64,000 bases of DNA from Dendrobium chrysotoxum. Lineage: Eukaryota; Streptophyta; Magnoliopsida; Asparagales; Orchidaceae. The stretch is taken from positions 10,454,869 through 10,518,868 of the forward strand of contig CM034310.1 in NCBI GenBank assembly GCA_019925795.1, in the 5' to 3' direction. The notes below the pieces were generated by a model, which saw nothing but the letters and a program-made list of their open reading frames with translations, had not been told where the DNA came from and ran no database searches. A program made the translations under genes and the position numbers. Below, piece after piece: positions 1-10,552 of the stretch. Each line of letters opens with the position of its first letter. Position 1 is the stretch's first letter.

Positions 1-1010
1 TGATAAAACCCCCCTCTCACACTCCCTTGAAGCCCACAAGGATCTTTTCCCTCTCTTACAAACTCCACACTTTCTCTCCGTAGCCTAAAACTCTCTCTTC
101 AAGCTTTCTTCAGAAGAAAACAATTCAATGAATGCCAAAAAAGAATCTTACAAAGTCTTATGAGAAAGCTTAAATAGAGGGCTTCAAAAAATCCTAAAAA
201 TTTAATTCAACTATCAAAGATCATATAGTACGATCGGATGATCATTCGGTATAATGTGTAGAATTTGACCTACTGGTACTATACAATCACCAGTTAGTAT
301 AGTATGAATAGTTAGAATCTGCTTGTTAGTATTGTATGATCATCAGTATGAATGATCAATCGTACAATACAATTAGTTCAACTGAAATGCAATTCGTCTA
401 GGATGAATCATGAGATGACCAAATATCATCTCTATTGATCGAACTATATAATACAATTCGTACAGTACGATCAAGATATCAAAATTAAGCAGATTCCATT
501 GATGAATCATAAGATTAAATTAGGCAGTATTTTAAACATTATACAGTACGATCCAGTTCATACAGTATAAATATAGCAATATTTCAAATTTAAATTTTTG
601 TCTAACTTAATGAACAATGGGGTTTCTAATTATAACAGATTATCCAGTATGATGTGGTATTCGTATTGTATGATTAGTTATATTTTAAAATTATTTTTTC
701 TAGAAAAATAAAATATTTTAATTAATTTTTATAACACAAGATCATGTAGTATGATCCAGATCATATAGTGCGATGTAAAGAAAAATTAAAATATTTAACA
801 TTATTTTTACCCTTGTGTGTGTGCACGATCATTAGGCTAGCATACACCCTTATTGGACTTGACTCAAAAAGTTAAAAATAAATAAATAAAAATTACAGAC
901 TTTTTCAATATATCTTATTCTACCCAATCTTGAGCTCTGAAATCTTCAATGAATGGTGCATATTGTACCTGAAATATTAGTCAACACACAAACAAAAATA
1001 CACTACACAT
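1..1010 (-). repeat. Copia LTR remnant, cut by the window edge
   Basis: Read on the minus strand this matches the layout of the solo LTR at 34271-35970: a C/T-rich leader region at 1-110 (cf. 34880-34930), then a dispersed array of imperfect palindromes of the ATCGTACxGTACGAT type (about 200-775), then a GTGTGTGTG stretch near 815 and a TTGACTCAA-like stretch near 858 that also occur in order near 35767-35822. The LTR start (TGTTG... on the minus strand) is not clear; similarity fades around 1010. The rest of the LTR lies outside the window. Inference: a decayed relative of the Copia LTRs described below. Confidence 0.7.
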
Positions 1011-1013
1011 ACT

Positions 1014-1400
1014 ATGACAAATAAAGAGGCAATTAGTAATATTTATTATCATGAAAATCATAAACTCGAAAGCCCGAGTTGCAACACGGCGATGATCTTT
1101 TGTCAGTGTAGCAATGATTATAGATGTCAAACGTCACAGCAGTTGTCCAGTCAAAAGTTGATGCTTCATTTCTCAAAGCAGTATGTCGTAGCACCACATT
1201 GACTAAACTGCCATTGTGTTTATTAATTTAACTTGTTTGTTATTTTATGTTTTAAGTGTCGCAGCACTAAGCCCTTCAAGGCCGCAGCATCGAGCCCTTG
1301 ATTATAAATAGAAATCATGATTTTCATTTAATACACTACTTTTTCATTCCTCTCTTACTCTCAAACTTTGCATTTTCCTTTACATCTATGCAGTGGCCCC
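1014..1400 (+). repeat. LTR-like promoter region with GTCGCAGCAC-type motifs and TATA box
   Basis: A short GC-rich stretch in AT-rich DNA holds several variants of one motif (GTCGTAGCACC at 1186, GTCGCAGCACT near 1258, GCCGCAGCATCG near 1282). A TATAAATA box follows directly at 1303-1310. The same order, motif array then TATAAATA, occurs at 2862-3340. A degraded transposon-type coding stretch starts at 1405. This suggests an LTR-like U3/R region, but no TG...CA ends or partner LTR were found. Confidence 0.45.
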
Positions 1401-1404
1401 AAAG

Positions 1405-2030
1405 ATGTTTGGAAAGAAGAGAACATCTTCTTCTTATGATAAGAGCAAGTTCATTTCTGTCGATGTTGAGTAAAGGTTTATATATTTATTAGTCAATTAA
1501 CAACTTGCCCCTGAGCGAGGCTTCCAATATCCAAGTATCCCTGTCACACAGATCATTGTAAGTAGAGGTTGGGAGGATTTTTGTGAAGAGCCCTATGCTA
1601 CCATTATTAATATATTTAGAGAGTTTTTTTGCTAATGGGAAAAAGGATATAGAAAATAAATTTTATGTAAGGGGTAAGTGGTTTTTTTATTCCATTGTTA
1701 TAAAAAACCTCTATAAACTTGAAAATTTTGAATTTGATGGGTATACTACTTTTTATGGGACCCCCATTGATCCTAAGGATATTTTGAGAGTATTGTGTGG
1801 ACCTAATAGTGGATAAACCTAGAAGAAGAGAAAAACAAAACTTATCAAATTCCATGCATCCTATCTTACACAAACCTTTAACACTTAGCATTATTTCATT
1901 TCAGCCCACCTTCCTCCTAGTAAGAATATTAGTGAAGTAACCCAGGACCATGCTCTATTGAATTATGTCATTCAAATGGCTTATTCCATAGATGTAGGCG
2001 ATCTTATTTTATCTTCTTTTAATAATTAAC
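1405..2030 (+). pseudogene. Broken 'putative plant transposon protein' domain
   Basis: Conceptual translation starts MFGKKRTSSSYDKSKFISVD, reaches a stop at 1471, and continues in recognisable pieces: ERGFQYPSI, RGWEDFCEEP, FREFFANGK, FYVRGKWFFYSIV, DILRVLCGP, SEVTQDHALLNYVIQMA and YSIDVGDLI. The order and spacing fit the family annotated in plants as putative plant transposon protein (Pfam PF20167, recalled from family knowledge, not searched), which is found in LTR-type repeats. The frame is lost in a run of seven T at about 1623-1629 and again after about 1810. It lies just downstream of the LTR-like TATA region. It has no intact reading frame and is not expected to make protein. Confidence 0.6.
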
Positions 2031-2861
2031 TAACCTAGATCATTTAAGCTATTAACTTGATTTTGAATTTAGAAACTATAACTCATTAACAATTAAACTA
2101 TAAAATGAATAATTAAGTTTACGGATTATATGTGAGTAACTTAAATTAGGAGGATCATAGTAAACTAGAAAATTGAATTAGTGATCTTATCAAATCATTA
2201 CATTAATTTAATAGGATTGTAAGAAAACGAAAGCAAAATTTGATATTCAAAATTATTAAGTATGTACTTCACAAATAGTAAAAGAAAAAAATGTGAAAAA
2301 CTCAAGAGAAAATTTTGCAAAAAAAAAAAAGTTGAGTACATTCAAAAATTAGAATTAGTTATAGCTTAAATTCAAATGCATCTTACTACTTAAATAAAAA
2401 AGGATAAAATAAATAAACTAGTATATGCGATGGTGCACTATTAAAATTTCTATTTAACAATAAGCCAGTCCTTAGGCAACATTATTAATTTCTATATTCA
2501 TATATAAGTCAATTTAATATTTACAAATATAGTGAACAGAATCAAAATAAGTAATAACAAGGATGACTTATTGAGATAACTGTTATAACTTTTTCAAATT
2601 AGAATTAATATAACTTTGTTCATTCTAAATTAGTTCTAGACTATGATGTATTATTCTATATTTCAAAAAATTTTAAGTATCAATTTTTACTTTTATTATT
2701 AAGTGATCAATAGATGAACGTTAATATTGCTTAAGGACAAGTAAGAGTTTAAGCTAGAAAAAATTTATTAAGTGTAAATTATGTATTATTTATTATATTT
2801 AAATTTCAATAAAATAAAATTATTTTAGTTGTGTTTGTATAAAAATATTCATAAATGGCCA
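2031..2861. other. AT-rich spacer
   Basis: Very AT-rich sequence with homopolymer A tracts and no reading frame, tandem repeat or recognisable element that I can support. Confidence 0.6.
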
Positions 2862-3420
2862 AAATTACTAGTGTTAAGCAGTGTCGCGGTGCCACCTTAT
2901 ATCATGTCGTAGCGCCGATCAAGTTCAATCACATAGAAGCGCCAGTCTTCTCCGTTAGCAAGCTCTATAGCAGTACCATAATTAGCATCACGATGTTACA
3001 TAGCACCATTATGCCAAAATTCAGCATTGTAGCATCGGGTGTCTCAAGAAAATGAGTGTCATAGCACCATGCCTTTCCACGCCTCAATGTTGAATTTCTC
3101 ATTTGAGCACCGCAGCGCTCAAACTTCTGAATCATAGTAGTAGAGTAGCTACCAATGCAAGGAGCTGCACAGACTTAATGAAAATACATGCCATTTTAAT
3201 CAATAATCATGTCATTGTAGCCAGCATTGCAGCAGAGTGAACTTTACAGTGTCGAGGCGCTAGTTCATTTTTCACCACCACGACGCCACCTTGTCGAGCG
3301 TCTTGGTGCATAAAACCTGTCCCTCTACTTACTATAAATAGTTTTTTAGTTATTTCATTTGGAGAGTTCTATCACTTGAGTGTGTATTTGTAAGTGTGTT
3401 TATTTAGTGCTCCCTTAAAA
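2862..3420 (+). repeat. Second LTR-like region with GTCGCAGCGC-type motif array and TATA box
   Basis: At least ten variants of a GTCGYAGCRCC-like motif occur between 2880 and 3310 (for example GTCGCGGTGCC at 2883, GTCGTAGCGCC at 2907, CCGCAGCGCTC near 3111, GTCGAGGCGCT near 3252, ACGACGCCACC near 3282). The array ends just before TATAAATA at 3333-3340. The layout repeats that of 1186-1310, so the two are probably promoter regions of LTRs from one family, both on the plus strand. No LTR ends were located. Confidence 0.45.
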
Positions 3421-3999
3421 TAAAGTCAAATGGAGGCTAGAGAAGTGTAAGATACTTTTTCTTGTGGAGATATTAGCATGTCTGTGTAAACAACTCTATG
3501 ATTGGTGGAAGTAGAAGTGTGGAGAAGATCAATTTGATCCATTCTAGTGATAATATTCTTATTACTTCTCTTAGATCTTTTTTTCAATGAATAAAATGAA
3601 GATGAGTTTTCTTGCTAATTCTCTAGTTTTGGGCTAGTAATGTAGAAAGCCTCATATGTACTAATGTAGACTCTTATGCTTTAGTGAATGTATTGATATT
3701 TTCAATATCTATCATTCTATATTTAATGCATACAATGATTATGTGTATAGTTAAAACCTAGTGTGATGTATAGCCTTGATGGAGGAATGCTGGAATAATT
3801 AGATGTATTAAAATGAAATATTGGCATGCCTAGACATATGACTTTTGAATATTAGTTTCTGATTAAAAAAGGCTCAACTTAAGTTGTCTTCATCTGAAAC
3901 ATTAAATAAAATTATGCTAAGGGTCACAAATCGATGTAATTAAGCCTGAATGCAATAGGGTTGCAATACTTATTAGTTTCATACTACTACACCAGTCTT
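3421..3999. other. No feature recognised
   Basis: AT-rich sequence downstream of the LTR-like TATA region. It may be R/U5 and internal sequence of the same element, but nothing can be assigned. Confidence 0.5.
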
Positions 4000-5400
4000 A
4001 ATGTAAGTTCAAAATTTTACCTTCATGTATGGAATGGCAGCAACAACTCCAAAGATTGATTGGAGGGCACTCTTGAATATAGTATTATAGGCCAAATCAA
4101 ATTTAACTACCATCAAGTGGATTATGAGAGTCACCTATCAAGAAAATTCTTCAAGTTTCAAAGGAAGAGGGATAGTTCCCACAACTCTCCTAGTCAAAGA
4201 AAGACTATGAATGGTATAATATGATTTGACATTGATATAACTCTCATTGTCCATGAGGATCCTTTTAACATTATAGTGTAAGTCATTAATTTGTATACTA
4301 GTAACAAGTAGGTCTTAATCTGGAGTTTGGACCACTTTGAAATAAAAATAATCAAATTAATGGAGAGATAAATAGAAGATTTATTAGCATCAACTCCTCA
4401 GTGGTTTAAATTAAAACTTGATTTGATAGTAGTTGCCTTCCAACTTTTTTCTTGTTCTTACTTATTATTTTTTTGATTGCTCAACTGCTACGTTTTAACC
4501 TATTTCCCACCAATTGGGTTAATGCCAACACTGGCATGTTGTCATTAGATAAAAGATCCAAGAAATTCTTTTTGGATCAACCTCTCAATTTTCTCATTTA
4601 ATTTCTTGCATTCCTTAGTGGTATGGTCACAACTCTAGTGAAAATAATAGTTTTGATATAAATTTTTGCAACTTAAGTTTAATGAGTTTAGAATCTCAAG
4701 TTTCTCTTCATCTCAAAATGGCCATTAGAATGTTGACACGTGATGTGTCGAGTGGCATATTCTCCTTCTCTTTGAGTTATGGTTCTACAAATGTAGCTTA
4801 GAAGGGAGATTTTTAATAATGGGTAAGAAGGGTTAGGATAAAAACCTCCAAGAAAAGCTCCCATAATACTTCAAGGTCCATCCTTGGGATTTGATGGGCC
4901 TATGAGGAGGATCTTTTAAATAATTACTTAAGGGATATTTCTTTATTTTAGCAAAACCTACAAAGATGGTAACGTTCTTAGCAATCTTATGATTCCCAAT
5001 GACCTAGTCAATAAAGAATCTGACAAGTCAATGAAGGTGTTAATGGTCCCATCTATGAGAGAGTAGAAGTAGCTACAAGTCTAAGCTTCAATATTGCAAG
5101 ATGAACCAGTAGAGCAGTGCCTTTTAAGCCCATTGAATATACGTAACGGGCCTATAGTGTCAACATGCTTTTAGGGATCATATGACAAATCAAAGAAATC
5201 CATAGTAGGTAGCATAATGTTGATACAGAGCATATTAGGATAATATTAATCAGAGAAGAAAACTTAAAAATTATGGCATGACAAAAAACTAATGTATGTC
5301 CCCTAATGAGTATTTCTACTAAACTAGTCCTAGAGCTCATCCCGAAAGATGTCATAAGGGGTGTCCATGTGATGATGCAGAGTCAAAGTTTAATAGTCTC
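4000..5400 (-). pseudogene. Ty3/Gypsy gag-protease relic
   Basis: On the minus strand three blocks occur in retrotransposon order. About 5360-4880 holds gag-like wording around a DFFDLSYDP stretch. About 4690-4560 reads as a gag C-terminal zinc-knuckle remnant (YYFH, CDHTTKECKKLNEKIERLI), the usual CxxH...GHxTxEC..LKxxIExLI pattern of plant Gypsy elements, with a stop inside and the glycine lost. About 4290-4000 reads as a pepsin-like protease region: RILMDNESYIN in place of the usual (V)LIDxGSSxN, IPLPL, and YNTIFKSALQ in place of YNAILGRPxL. Stops and frameshifts are frequent. No reverse transcriptase or LTR could be tied to it. Family assignment rests on motif recognition only. Confidence 0.55.
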
Positions 5401-6176
5401 TTAAGGATTATGGGATGGCTTAGCCACATGGGGTGGATGGGTATAACTAGCAGTAACAAGGAGGTCAATAGTTATGGGTTTGTGGTAGGAGAGGAAGCAC
5501 CATTTGGTGGGGATAGGGTATTGTGTTTTTATTACTAAATTACTTATCCATAATTATAATCAGGCTTCATATGTTTCTTTTTTAGAATGCTTACTAAATT
5601 TTAGTACAAATTATGCATATTCAATTCAAAAATCTCTAGAGCAATATATATTGAATTTTTTAATAATGTGCCACGTCATAATAGAAATAAATGTTTGTTA
5701 GTTCCTCATATATATTAATAGTGATCATTATTCATAAACTCTATTTTTTCATTTGACAGAAGTCTATCCACATCACTCTATGAGAATAAATCTCAAAAAA
5801 AAAAAAACCCTTATGGTAACAAGGCATGCAATCAAATTTCCATATGTTCTTTAAAAAAAAAGTTTTAAGTCATCTTTAAAAAAAAATTCAAAAAGTCATA
5901 AAATTTCTTTTTTTTTTTCTCGTAATATTTTGGTTCACATCCTCTTAACCAATGTGGATTGAATGGGAAAAATGGAATGACTCAAGAACAATCTCCCAAC
6001 ATATATCTTCCTCTTTATTACTCGCAGCTCCTTTCCCAGCCACAACTCAATAATACAAGTTGGTACTTCTCTGCATATCCATACATGAAAATTAAATCTG
6101 ACTCTAAATAATTGAAATAAGAATAATTATGATGAGGATAAAAATAATGATAAAAACATTTATGAACTTAAGGACA
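5401..6176. other. Intergenic region including the 3' side of the HD-Zip gene
   Basis: AT-rich sequence with A and T homopolymers (about 5793-5807, 5853-5883, 5905-5919). The part next to 6176 should hold the 3' untranslated region of the HD-Zip transcript; a minus-strand AATAAA-like string occurs near 6012-6018. The polyadenylation site cannot be fixed. Confidence 0.4.
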
Positions 6177-7358
6177 TCATTGGAAATTGTGGTGGTCATG
6201 CCATGACCAAAAGGTGTTTTGATCTTCCACACCGCAGAGTAAATTGCCTAAGTTCTCTTCTGGGTGTTCTGGTCTTGTCGATGATCCTTGTAAGAACTGT
6301 GAGATTGTGGGCAGCGGCCGGATCGCCGGAAAAAATGATATGCTTTGAATGTGATTTAGTTGGTCCGTTAATGGTCTTGAGATGTCCAAGTTGATCTCTG
6401 AACTATGCTCACTTCTATTACTGCAAGATCCTTCTATTTCCTTATTCAGATTGATTAGTTCTGGCCTTTCCCTACCTTTAAGAGCTAGGATCTGCAATTA
6501 TAAAAACTTTGAATATCAAATTTAATAAAATAGGGACACAAATATCATTCATTTTGTTTGTTTAAATTACATTAGAAATAAGGATCTAAAAAGAAAGCTA
6601 ATCATCAACAAATAATTAATTAAAAGGGCAGCCAAAGCTATGGTTTACCAATCATTAAGCCCATGTATCTTTCTTAAAACACTCAATTCTAAAGGATCTC
6701 ACAGTACCAAATACAGAAGTGCAACTGGAGATTTAAGAAAAGAATATTGAAGCAATAATTTACCTCAGCTTGGAGTTTCTTATTCTGAGACTGAAGAGAA
6801 TCATTATCAGCCTTGATGGCATCGAACTTTCTCTTAAGTAAATCAAAATCCTTCTCAAGTTGCTTTGTCTTCCACCTTGCCCTTCTATTTTGAAACCATA
6901 TAGCAATTTGCCTTGGCTGAAGGCCAAGAGCTCTAGATAGTTGAATCTTCCTCTCTGGTTCTATCTTGTTTCCTAGTTCAAAGCTCTTCTCAAGTGTTCT
7001 CACCTGCTCCATATTCAGCCTCCTCTTCTTCTCCCCTGGCTGTGAACTTTCGTCGGAGAGATCGTCTTCGCCCTCGGCATTACCAGAAAACGTAACTGAC
7101 CTTCTCCCCATCATTGCCACCATCCCTACTCAAAAAAGAAATGATTTACACAACTAAATCAAAATGATATTCAATTAATTTTAAGAAATTAGAATCACCT
7201 CTTGAGAAGTCATGAGGATTTGAAGAAGGGAAGAAGGGATTAAGGGAGTTCATGGAGGGATTTTGTTCATCATGTAATGGGAGAATGAAATTTGGATGGA
7301 AGAAAGGGGAGGTTGGGATGCCATTGGAGGATGAAGCCATGTTCTCATCTAGGGACAT
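6177..7358 (-). CDS. ATHB13-like: HD-Zip class I homeodomain-leucine zipper transcription factor (3 exons)
   Basis: Exons on the minus strand are 7358-7199, 7125-6764 and 6491-6177 (160, 362 and 315 nt). Introns are 73 and 272 bp with GT/AG ends, and the joined frame gives 278 residues and a TGA stop. The protein has an acidic linker (about 71-80), GEKKRRLNMEQ opening the homeodomain (about 84-140), the recognition helix IWFQNRRARWK (about 129-139), and an adjoining zipper with heptad L143, L150, I157, L164, L171. The C-terminal part has LINLNKEIEGSCSNRSE and ends in a tryptophan-rich FWSWHDHHNFQ, where activation (AHA-type) motifs of this clade sit. Order and wording fit the ATHB13/20/23 and HOX21/HOX23 clade: nuclear factors that bind pseudopalindromic CAATNATTG sites as dimers and act in stress and growth control. 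The start may instead be the in-frame ATG at 7340, which fits family N-termini (residue 7 here). No disabling change is seen. Confidence 0.93.
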
Positions 7359-7460
7359 GGGGGAAAGGGAAAGGAAGAGGAATTAAGGGAAAGAAGAAAG
7401 TGAAAGTAGGGTGGTGGGGAAAGACAAAGGGTGAGGTGAAGGGATTTGAGCATGAAGTGA
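7359..7460 (-). promoter_or_regulatory. Pyrimidine-rich leader upstream of the HD-Zip start
   Basis: On the minus strand the bases before the ATG at 7358 are strongly C/T-rich (CTTTCCC-type runs through about 7440), typical of plant 5' untranslated leaders. The transcription start and TATA box were not identified with confidence. Confidence 0.35.
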
Positions 7461-8714
7461 GAAATGAAGATTGGTGTAAAGGCATAATAAATTTTGTGCT
7501 TAAAGAGAGTTTTTTTATGATACAAATTTTATTTTGTGAATAGAATAACAGACTTTTTAAGAAAAATACTAATGTCCAAATTATTCATGAGACAATGCCA
7601 GTCAAATAAAGTGGCAACATATGGCCTTCAGAACTTTTTCACTGATCCGAAGTTTCTATAAAAATAATGTAAAAGATTAATAAGTTAAATACTGATAATT
7701 AAAAAATAAAATATTATTATGAATAGAGTATTACATATGTAAAAGAATAAAATATTATTATGAATGAGTTAATTACACATAAATGAGATAAATTTTAACA
7801 AATGACAGCATATTTTTTCATATTAATCTAATTTATTTTATCAAAGTTAAATAAAAAAATCAAAAACAAAGAATGAATATGATGTTTTAGTGAGAGAAAA
7901 AAATTAGATTGAAAGAGAGAGAGAGAGAGAGAGAGAGATGGGGAAGGAATCCTAGGGACCGGATGGGTCCTGAAAGTAGCAGAGGCTGCTACCTAACACA
8001 CATACAAGGCATCATGCACCTGCTTCTCTCAGTATCTCACCCTTCACCTTCACACTTAAGGAGAAGCAATCTAACCCTAGCCCTAACGCTAATCACTGAC
8101 GCCTACTCTGGAGCTGAGTCTTATTGGTGGATCACTTTTGTCTTCGTGTTTTTATAAGATGTGGCCTTTCTCTAACAGTCAAACACTTTTAAGTTCATGT
8201 TTGAGATGTTTTTTACTATTTTTTTTCCATTTCATTGAGAATAGATATAATGATGTAAATTTTTCTGACCCATTACTTCATATTTGGATTGATCAAATTA
8301 ACAATAATTTTGAATATTTTGCTGATTTTGTACAACTTATAACTATATATGGATAAATATGAAAAAGTAGGAGCACAGCATGAAACAAAAATGACAACTT
8401 AGATAATAATAAAAAAAATTGGTGTTAGTTTCAATTTTATAAATAGATAAATTGTAAGTGTTACATATGAAATTTCCCTTAAAAAAACTCAAATTAAAAA
8501 TTTTCTCTATCTTCCTCTAACTTTGTTATAATTACAGTCTAAATAAAAGATGACATTCTCATATTATGAATATTAAGGAAATACAATAGAATTTTCATAA
8601 AATTTAAAAAAAATGTTAATAAATAATAATATGTGTTATTACCTCATAAGCTCTTAGAGAGATCACTTAAATTTTTTTATAAGAAAAAGCTAAATTAGTC
8701 CATATGTCCTATCA
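7461..8714. other. Upstream region of the HD-Zip gene and spacer to LINE A
   Basis: AT-rich, with a GA microsatellite at 7914-7938 and a less AT-rich stretch at 7940-8130 that holds TAACCCTAGCCCTAAC at 8072-8087, a telo-box-like string. This is probably the distal promoter of the HD-Zip gene, which is transcribed leftwards. Nothing else recognised before the LINE A tail. Confidence 0.4.
7914..7938. repeat. (AG)n microsatellite
   Basis: An uninterrupted AG/GA run of 25 bases about 560 bp upstream of the HD-Zip start codon. GA/CT repeats in plant promoters can bind BBR/BPC proteins; a role here is inference. Confidence 0.9.
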
Positions 8715-8724
8715 TTTTTTTTTT

Positions 8725-10026
8725 GGGAAACCTTTGGAGGGGCCTACATGTTAATATAAATAAAAAATTACAAGGTACTTAGGGGGACTTTCAGCTCACT
8801 AATGCTCGAAGAGCTACACAAAAATTAAAGAAAGAAAACTTACGAGCCAAAAATCTCCTACTACTCGAAAATATAAAATTGCCTAGATACAATCTAGGGC
8901 GGCACGGAGCTAGCGCCCAAATAAGAAAGATCCAAAAGTAATCAATCAGCACAATCTTTCTGCAAAAAGAATCAACCACACCACCGTAATCCTCCAACTT
9001 CCATACTTGATAAGCTAGCTAACCAAATACCCGGAATATTCGTATTGCGAATATAGCATAAACCAGCAACCCTCTAAAAGACAATTCTAGACAGAAAATC
9101 ATATCTAATCCATGTGATAAGTAACATATCTGACTGGTAAAAAGGAAATAACTAAGCACCAACCACCAAAAACCACTCCTCATAGCCAAAAGTGTCAGAA
9201 AATGATCTGAATGAAGGCCTACCAGAAAGTAAGTTCCACAACTCGAATAGGATGATTATGAATAACATAGCAACAGCCCATCCAGAAAAAATACCACCGA
9301 ACCAAGTGATAACAACACCCAGCAACACACCCGAATGAGCAGCACAACATCTCAGATAGGCAAATAACCAGAGAACCCCGATCGGCCACACCACAGGCTT
9401 CGAAACCCCAAACACAAAATCACCACCTAAAGTGGAACCGAGCCAGCAAAGAGCACCAACCGACATCCAACAAACACTACTAAAAAAGAAACCTAACCAA
9501 TCAAAAAGAGAAAAAGAATAACCGAGAGCCAGAGAACAAATGAACAATACCGAGAACACCAAAAGAAACCAAAATAAAGAAAATAAGGAACCAGAGACCC
9601 ATCCAACCACCACCCATCCTTTCAAACACATAACAGAATGAGCAGCAAAACAACCCAAAAAAATGACCAACTAGAGAAACCCGATCAGCAAAACAACAAA
9701 CATCAAAAACAAAAAATCACCCAACACCAAAGAAAACCCTAACAAATAATCAAAAAAACCATAAAAGGTGAAGCTAATCTAGCAAATAGCACCAACCAAC
9801 ACCCGCAAAACTGAAAGAGAGACCTACCCAACCAAATATAAAAATCATTATACAAAGCAAAATGATGAATGTAGCAAGACCCAACACAAAAAATAGAAAC
9901 CCAAAACAAAGAAAGAGGGAAATAGAGAACCAACCAGGTACAAAAACCATCATAAACGCAAACATAAAAACCATTAACCAATACGGATATAAGGTAACCC
10001 AAGTTTGTCTAAATTAACCAAACCTC
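8725..10026 (-). other. 3' untranslated region of LINE A
   Basis: About 1.3 kb, T- and G-rich on the sense strand. It contains open stretches that translate to hydrophobic, low-complexity protein (the longest at 9152-9670). These have no counterpart at the same place in LINE B or C and are taken as chance frames. The terminal 100 bp, with a GAGCATTAGTGAGCT-like string, is shared by all three LINEs. Confidence 0.7.
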
Positions 10027-10552
10027 TCAAGAAAGGAGGTAAGTTAGTAGCATCAAACTCCTGAAATACATTAAGATGACTCCCAAATTTGGCCAACCAA
10101 TCAGCATAAAAGTTGCCCTCCTGATAAATATGAGAAATAGAATAATTAAGGGAAGAACGAGAATGTTTAATTCTTCTAATAATATAAAAATTTTAGGGAT
10201 TGCCAGGAACCTCATTTTGAATGATTTGAATTAATAGCAAAGCATCCACCTCAATCGATGCATGCATAACCCCCAATATATGGCAAATGTCAAGACCATA
10301 GGATAAACCCATCAGCTCGATAATAATCATGTTACAAAGATTTAGTGGATCAATATAAGTAGTTATAACAACATCATATTGATTACGAATAATGTCACCC
10401 ACACCCGCAAAAGAGGCCCAGGCCAACTGAACCATCAAAATTAAGTTTAATATAAGGGAAGGGGTGGGGGGGGGAGGTTTGATCCACCTCACAATTCTGT
10501 CAAGTTTAACCAACGGCTCACAATCAATGGATATGCCCAACTGTAAAGCCAT
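10027..10552 (-). pseudogene. RNase H domain relic of LINE A
   Basis: The minus strand holds the C-terminal RNase H-like domain (RVT_3 type) seen intact in LINE B at 36142-36804. The VRWIKP lead-in matches VKWLKP of LINE B, and IELMGLSYG...IEVDALL matches the AELHALKYG...SEVDAKL region. Frameshifts and stops break it, and the expected TDGS motif reads in another frame. Part of LINE ORF2; not functional. Confidence 0.7.

Noticed and set aside
8072..8087. Interstitial telomere repeat (CCCTAGCCCTAA-like)
   Set aside because: Only about two units and not the exact CCCTAAA repeat; listed only as a telo-box-like string.
7909..8356. Short plus-strand frames upstream of the HD-Zip gene
   Set aside because: Begin in the GA microsatellite or are low-complexity; no conserved motif, no splice context.
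9152..9670. A 172-codon open frame on the minus strand coding a very hydrophobic protein
   Set aside because: It lies in the T/G-rich 3' untranslated region of LINE A, has skewed composition typical of chance frames, and is not kept in LINE B or C.
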